Positions 13,736-18,024 of a stretch of 18,024 nt of DNA are shown here, one piece after another (position 1 is the stretch's first letter; each line of letters starts with the position of its first letter). The DNA is from an uncultured delta proteobacterium (GTDB lineage Bacteria > Myxococcota_A > Polyangia > Polyangiales > Polyangiaceae). The notes beneath the pieces are model-generated. The model was not told the origin of the DNA and ran no database searches. It saw nothing but the letters and a program-made list of their open reading frames with translations. Made by a program: the position numbers and the translations under genes. The stretch is taken from contig CAIOHM010000314.1 in the NCBI GenBank assembly GCA_903858055.1, positions 1 to 18,024 of the forward strand, written 5' to 3'.

Positions 13736-16700
13736 ATGGTCGACTCCTCGCGCAGGCTGCGCCGCACCTCCTCCTTCGCCGCGCTCGTCGCCGCGACATT
13801 CCTCGCTGCGTGCAGCGGCGGCGACGCACCGGATCTCCGTGGCCTCGCGCCGGCCGGCGGCGGGCCGCGCGTGACCTACGACATCACGGCGCGACCCTTG
13901 CCGCTCATCCCGCTCCCGAACGACACGGCGACGTTCCCCGATCCCACGAGCCGCACGGGGCGCCGCATCAACGCCACGCTCACGGGCCACTCCGAGATCG
14001 AGCGTGAGGCGCGCCGCGGGTTCAGCGAGCTCGAAGGGTGGGGAACGAACGCCCCCATCTCCGTGCAGTTCGAGCGCCCGTCCGCGTTGCCGAGCGAGGA
14101 AGCGGTCCTCGACCTCGAAGCCTTCGCGGCTCGCCACGCCGGCTACGATCTGCGCGACGACGCGGTCTACGTCGTGGACCTCGAGACCGGTGCGCCCGCG
14201 CTCCTCGAGGTCGACCACGGTCACTTCCCGCTCACGGTCTCGAACCCGACCCTCTTCTGGCCCGGCGATCCGCGGGCGACCGAGCAAAACCTGATCTTCG
14301 AGACCGTCGACGAAGCCCCCGGGCGCGGCCGCTCGCCCTACGACCCGGCCCTCGACACGGACTTCGACGGCGTCCTCGACAAGCCGAACACGCGGATCGG
14401 TGCGAACGGAATACCGGGTATCGACGACGTATTGACATGGTACGAGCGCGAGTCGGACACGCTCGTGCTGCGCCCGACGCTGCCGCTCCGCGAGAAGCGC
14501 GAGTACGCCGTGGTGCTCACCGACCGCCTCGTCGACGGCCTCGGTCAGCCCGTGCGCTCTCCGTTCCCGCACGTCTACCACGCGCTCCAGCGCACCTCGA
14601 TCGACCGCCTCGCGGCGATCCTCGGTGACGGGCGGCTCACGCGATTCTTCGGCGACATCGCGGGTACGGGGCTCGCGCGCGTCGCGTTCGCGTGGACCTT
14701 CACGACCGCGCCGCAGACCGAGGACCTGCGGCTCTTGCGCGACGGCCTCACGGGTACGGGACCCTTTGCGTGGCTCGGCGATCGCTACCCGCCCGACGCG
14801 AAGCTCTTCCCCCTCGCCGGGAAGAACGTCAACTCCGCGAACCCGGCCGGGTGGGAGACGCTGCCCGAGTGCCGCGGGCTCGCCTCGCGGCCCTACGCGA
14901 TGCGCTTCGAAGACTTCTCGCGCTCGGCGCGAACCATCGTGGAGCAGGTCTTCGGCTTCAAGGGGCCGCAGCTCGACGCGATCCTCACGGCGCTCGGCAA
15001 CGTGGACCATTTCGTCGTGGGCACGTTCGCCTCGCCGCAGCTCGTGGGCGACCCCGCGGTCGTCGATCCGACGTCGCATTTCAAAGCGAATTTCCGCGAC
15101 GGAACGGCCTCCATCACGCCGGAGCGGGTGAAGTTTTGGATCGCCGTGCCGAAGGAGACGGCGCGCGCCAGGCAACCTTTCCCCGTCGCGCTTTGGAACC
15201 ACGGCACGGGGCTCTTCGCCGAGGAGCTCCTCTTCCACGCAGGCGCGATGGCGCAGCAGGGCGTCGCGCTCGCGGCGATCGACATGCCGGGGCACGGGCT
15301 CCCGCTCGACGGGACCGACGCCTCGCTCGCCAAGTCGCTGCTCGCCGACTCGTGCCTCGCCCCCCTCGTGAAAGCCCTCGAGACCACGCGCGCGCGGGAC
15401 CTCGACGGTGACGGCGTGCGCGACTCGGGTTACGACCTCTGGAGCACCCACGCGTTCCACACGCGCGACATGCTGCGCCAGAGCGTCGTCGACGAGCTCC
15501 AGTTCTTCCGCGTGCTGCGCGCCTTCGACGGGCGAGCGCTCGCCCCGAGTCCCTACGTGGGCGGCGCGGCGACGAGCTTGCTCGGCGATTTCGACGGAAA
15601 CGGCGTCGTCGACCTCGCGGGGCCCTCGGCGCCGCACGCGGTCGCAGGGCAGTCGTTCGGCGGCATCGTCACGCAGATCGTCGGCGCGCTCGACCCAAAC
15701 GTGAAGGTCGCGATCCCCGTCTCGGGCGCGGCGGGCTTCGGTGACGTGGCCGCGCGCTCGCACGGCATCGTCGACGCGGTGCTTGGGCAGATCCTCTCGC
15801 CGCTCGTGATCGTCGTGCCGGCGGAGGAGCGTGGCGTCTCGTCGGCGTCCCCCGAGACGCGCTGCAAGGCGGGCGAGTGGTCGCTGCGCCTACTCGTGAA
15901 CGACCTCCTGACGCCGCGCGAGCTCGAGGTCGCATGCCTCGCGAGCGCTCGCCAAGGGCGGACGCTCGTGCTGACGAACGCACGCAACGGCGAGGTGCGC
16001 TGTGGTCGCATCGACGCGGCGGGTCACGGCCGGATCCCCGTGCCTGCGAGCGTGGGCGATGCGCTGCGCGTGGACCTCTACGCAGCACCCGACGCGGTGC
16101 TCTCCTACGGGTCCTGCGCGGTCGCGCCTGGCGCCTCCAAGCTCGCCACCGTGAGCACGTGGGAGGTCTCGGCCACGCAGCTCCGCGCCGTGCGAGGCGA
16201 AGCGCCGACCTGCGCGAACGCGAGTGGATGCCAGCAGTTCCGCGGTACGCTCTACGCGGTCGGGTCGGGCCTCGTCGCGCCGCAGGAGGGCTACGGCCTC
16301 CGGCGCCAGACCCCCGAGTTCCGCCGACTCATGAACCTCACGCAGCACGTGGTCGACGCGGCCGACCCGGTGAACTACGCGCGCGGCTACGCGATCGAGC
16401 CCTTCGCCGGACCGAACGGCCGCCCCATGGCGAAGCGTGCGCTCCTCAACATTGCCACGCTCGGCGACGGCTACGTGAACGTCGCGACGAGCGTGCACTT
16501 TGCACGGGTTGCGGGGCTCATTCCTTTCGTGCCCACCTCCGACGCCGCGCGGCAGCCCGAGTTCCTGCCGTGGGCCGTGCCGTCTTCGCTGAAAATGGTG
16601 TGGGGAAAGACGCCCGATCAGGTGCTCGTCGACAAGGGCGTCGTCGAGGGGGTGAGCCGCCTCGGTCGAACGCCGGCCGGACCTTCCTGCAGCGTGAACC

Positions 16701-17161
16701 GCGTGAGCTCCGAGGTGTGCGGTGCCGCGCCGGACGTGGACCCGCGCACGTGCGCGCGCATGCTCTACGACCCGGACTACCTCGACGAAGGGAGCGCCGG
16801 CTACGCGCAGCAGTCGCCGGTCTACCCGCTGCGCCTCGCGCGCGACCTCACGCAAGAGGTCGTCGGCGACGAAGGCCTCGTGCGCGCCTACCGCCCCCGC
16901 AGCCAATCGAAGGCATTCTACACGGATGCGGAGGGCTGGGTTGGCGGGGTCCCGCTCGCAGCGCACCTCGGCGCGCTCGTGAACCCCACGGGCCAACACT
17001 CGTGGATCGCCCCGGACCCGTGCAAGCGCTTCGACGACGTGCGCTACCTCGAAAACCTCATGGCGCGCTTCGTCGCGACGGGCGGCACGGATCTCCCGTA
17101 CCTCACGCGCCCCGGCTCGCACGGCTGCTTGGCGCGCGGCTCCTGCGACTTCCTCCCGTGA
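13736..17161 (+). CDS. Large outer-membrane lipoprotein with lipase-type alpha/beta hydrolase domain (VolA-like)
   Basis: The 1141-residue lipoprotein has a signal peptide and lipobox LAAC with C26, followed by SGGD. The N-terminal block PLPLIPLPND...TGRRIN (54-80) resembles the N-terminal domain of bacterial virulence-factor lipases. WTFTTAP near 320 closes an Ig-like region. A hydrolase core follows: LWNHGTG near 486-492 as the oxyanion hole, IDMPGHG, and GQSFGG with nucleophile S640. A plausible catalytic His is H1088 (GQHSW). Aspartate loops DTDFDGVLD (207), DLDGDGVRD (555) and DFDGNGVVD (618) look like calcium-binding loops. Many Cys suggest disulfides outside the cytoplasm. VolA of Vibrio cholerae is a surface lipoprotein with lysophospholipase activity encoded beside fadL, and this gene likewise follows a beta-barrel gene. 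Lipid or ester hydrolysis at the cell surface is inferred; substrate unknown. The Asp of the triad was not identified. Confidence 0.78.
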   Translation: MVDSSRRLRRTSSFAALVAATFLAACSGGDAPDLRGLAPAGGGPRVTYDITARPLPLIPLPNDTATFPDPTSRTGRRINATLTGHSEIEREARRGFSELEGWGTNAPISVQFERPSALPSEEAVLDLEAFAARHAGYDLRDDAVYVVDLETGAPALLEVDHGHFPLTVSNPTLFWPGDPRATEQNLIFETVDEAPGRGRSPYDPALDTDFDGVLDKPNTRIGANGIPGIDDVLTWYERESDTLVLRPTLPLREKREYAVVLTDRLVDGLGQPVRSPFPHVYHALQRTSIDRLAAILGDGRLTRFFGDIAGTGLARVAFAWTFTTAPQTEDLRLLRDGLTGTGPFAWLGDRYPPDAKLFPLAGKNVNSANPAGWETLPECRGLASRPYAMRFEDFSRSARTIVEQVFGFKGPQLDAILTALGNVDHFVVGTFASPQLVGDPAVVDPTSHFKANFRDGTASITPERVKFWIAVPKETARARQPFPVALWNHGTGLFAEELLFHAGAMAQQGVALAAIDMPGHGLPLDGTDASLAKSLLADSCLAPLVKALETTRARDLDGDGVRDSGYDLWSTHAFHTRDMLRQSVVDELQFFRVLRAFDGRALAPSPYVGGAATSLLGDFDGNGVVDLAGPSAPHAVAGQSFGGIVTQIVGALDPNVKVAIPVSGAAGFGDVAARSHGIVDAVLGQILSPLVIVVPAEERGVSSASPETRCKAGEWSLRLLVNDLLTPRELEVACLASARQGRTLVLTNARNGEVRCGRIDAAGHGRIPVPASVGDALRVDLYAAPDAVLSYGSCAVAPGASKLATVSTWEVSATQLRAVRGEAPTCANASGCQQFRGTLYAVGSGLVAPQEGYGLRRQTPEFRRLMNLTQHVVDAADPVNYARGYAIEPFAGPNGRPMAKRALLNIATLGDGYVNVATSVHFARVAGLIPFVPTSDAARQPEFLPWAVPSSLKMVWGKTPDQVLVDKGVVEGVSRLGRTPAGPSCSVNRVSSEVCGAAPDVDPRTCARMLYDPDYLDEGSAGYAQQSPVYPLRLARDLTQEVVGDEGLVRAYRPRSQSKAFYTDAEGWVGGVPLAAHLGALVNPTGQHSWIAPDPCKRFDDVRYLENLMARFVATGGTDLPYLTRPGSHGCLARGSCDFLP

Positions 17162-17219
17162 TCCGGCGCGCCTCGCGCGGGTCTTTCACCGCATCGCGGA
17201 ACGTGGCAAGAGGAACGGC

Positions 17220-17735
17220 ATGCGCACCTTCGTGGCCTTCCCCGGACCTGCCAACCGCGCCGAGCGTGTCATCGACGACGTCGGTTCGACCACCTCCTCG
17301 GAGATCCCGGTGCGGGTCGGTGAGCGCACGCTCACGGTCGAGGTCTTCGAGCAGGGCGGGCGCACGACCTACGTGGTCGACGGAAAGGTCGTCGACCTCG
17401 TGAACGACGGCGCAGGCAACGAGCGCGGCGTCATCACGCGCGGCGTGCGTGCGGCGGTGAAGCTCGAGACCGAGCGCGAGCGCCTCGAGGCGAAGGCCGG
17501 CGGCGGCGCGGCGGGCAGCGCCGAGAAGCTCGTGAAGGCCCCCATGCCGGGCCGCGTGGTGAAGGTCCTCATCGAGGCTGGCCAAGAGGTCGCCGCGGGC
17601 CAAGCGCTCCTCGTGGTCGAGGCCATGAAGATGGAGAACGAAGTGAAGGCCAAGGGCCCCGGCGTCGTTCAAGCGGTGCATGTGGCCGTGGGCGCCACGG
17701 TGGAAGCCAACGCGAAGCTCGTCACCTTTGGGTGA
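17220..17735 (+). CDS. Biotin carboxyl carrier protein (biotin/lipoyl-attachment domain)
   Basis: The 171-residue protein ends in a biotinyl domain (about 104-171): KAPMPGRVVKVLIEAGQEVAAGQ, then the EAMKMEN motif with biotin-accepting K137, then the second half-barrel to the C-terminus. Residues about 28-90 form a small beta-rich/charged region seen in carrier subunits of acyl-CoA carboxylases and decarboxylases, and a Gly/Ala linker (93-100) joins them. There is no membrane segment, unlike gamma subunits of sodium-pumping decarboxylases that carry one. It would carry CO2 on biotin between carboxylase and carboxyltransferase subunits (acetyl- or propionyl-CoA carboxylase), which are not in this window. 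ATG 17220 has AGAGGAA just upstream. It lies 58 nt after the lipoprotein gene on the same strand, and no terminator is visible between them. Confidence 0.88.
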   Translation: MRTFVAFPGPANRAERVIDDVGSTTSSEIPVRVGERTLTVEVFEQGGRTTYVVDGKVVDLVNDGAGNERGVITRGVRAAVKLETERERLEAKAGGGAAGSAEKLVKAPMPGRVVKVLIEAGQEVAAGQALLVVEAMKMENEVKAKGPGVVQAVHVAVGATVEANAKLVTFG

Positions 17736-17785
17736 AGGTGTGCCGTGCGCAGCCGCTTCTTCGGTCACACCCTGAGCGCGCGATC

Positions 17786-18024
17786 ATGATCGCCCCCGTG
17801 CAGCGTCAGGCTCCGCTCGCGGAGAGCGGCCGCGTGGTCGTGGCCGTGGCGCTCGCGACCGTCGCCATGGCGTTCGCGGCGGTGCTCGCGGAAGAGCGCT
17901 CGTTCGTGGCCTTGGGCCTGCAGGTGCTCGTGGTGGAGTTCACGGCGGGCAAGCTCGCGGTGCCGTGGACCTCCGCGTTTCGCCCGGTGGCCGGCGTGCG
18001 TGACCTCCTCGGCGATCTGGGCCG
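17786..18024 (+). CDS. Start of an unrecognised membrane protein, cut by the window edge
   Basis: An open frame runs from ATG 17786 to the end of the window (79 complete codons) without a stop, with the strong G/C third-position bias of its neighbours. It begins MIAPVQRQAPLAESGR, followed by a hydrophobic segment VVVAVALATVAMAFAAVLA, a short EERS loop, and a second hydrophobic stretch FVALGLQVLVVEF. This suggests at least two membrane helices. The family is not recognisable from this part. GTG 17738 in the same frame is an alternative start, and no strong ribosome binding site is visible for either. Confidence 0.5.
   Translation, partial: MIAPVQRQAPLAESGRVVVAVALATVAMAFAAVLAEERSFVALGLQVLVVEFTAGKLAVPWTSAFRPVAGVRDLLGDLG

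Noticed and set aside
11952..13829. Upstream extension of the kinase-like frame on the minus strand
   Set aside because: The frame stays open across the beta-barrel gene, but the PAS/kinase homology starts after the ATG at 11897 and the extension is low-complexity and antisense to a supported gene.
14428..14440. TTGACA hexamer inside the lipoprotein gene
   Set aside because: It is intragenic, has no plausible -10 at proper spacing leading to a gene start, and is explained by codons.
13712..15763. Open minus-strand frame of 683 codons opposite the lipoprotein gene
   Set aside because: It is antisense to the lipoprotein, has no ribosome binding site and no recognisable motif, and shows the charge-rich composition of shadow frames.
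17737..17771. GGTGTGCCG...CGGTCACACC hairpin after the biotin carrier gene
   Set aside because: The stem is interrupted by a bulge, the loop is long and no T-run follows, so it cannot be called a terminator.

Overview
The window is about 18 kb of very GC-rich bacterial DNA, densely coded on both strands with no gene-free stretch longer than about 200 nt. It most likely comes from a myxobacterium (Myxococcota, Polyangiales-like). The signs are strong G/C third-position bias, secreted proteins with Asp-Ala-Gly linkers, a C-terminal MYXO-CTERM-like sorting tail on a secreted hydrolase, and large outer-membrane and lipoprotein genes. I see no insertion sequence, CRISPR array, tRNA or rRNA.

Layout, left to right. 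(1) 1-1128: the 3' part of a secreted DUF4397-like protein, closed by a strong intrinsic terminator (1155-1188). (2) 1232-5240: a tightly coupled pair. An iron-trafficking protein (YggX family) with a His/Asp-rich metal-binding tail lies 1 nt before a 1220-residue Fe-S flavoprotein that fuses a GltD-like half to a ferredoxin-reductase-like half. (3) 5439-7139: a translationally coupled pair, a DUF72-like protein and a short gamma-glutamyltransferase-like protein that lacks the catalytic Thr motif. (4) 7224-8397, minus strand: an N-formylglutamate amidohydrolase-like gene followed by rpmB (L28), which has its own candidate promoter and a terminator. (5) 8576-9736: a secreted alpha/beta hydrolase with a MYXO-CTERM-like tail. 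(6) 9751-11897, minus strand: a PAS histidine-kinase homologue without its phospho-accepting His, followed by a rhomboid homologue without its catalytic Ser and His. (7) 12021-17161: an outer-membrane beta-barrel protein coupled to a 1141-residue lipoprotein with a lipase-type fold, an arrangement that resembles the Vibrio fadL-volA pair. (8) 17220-17735: a biotin carrier protein. (9) 17786 to the end: the start of an unrecognised membrane protein.

Two themes deserve attention. One is the redox/iron pair at the left, whose YggX has an unusual metal-binding tail and a hairpin placing its ribosome binding site in the loop. The other is the central-right region, where two apparently catalytically dead homologues (kinase and rhomboid) are transcribed divergently from a beta-barrel/surface-lipase-like operon. 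Functional links between these blocks are inference only. All family assignments come from motifs read by eye; no database search was run.
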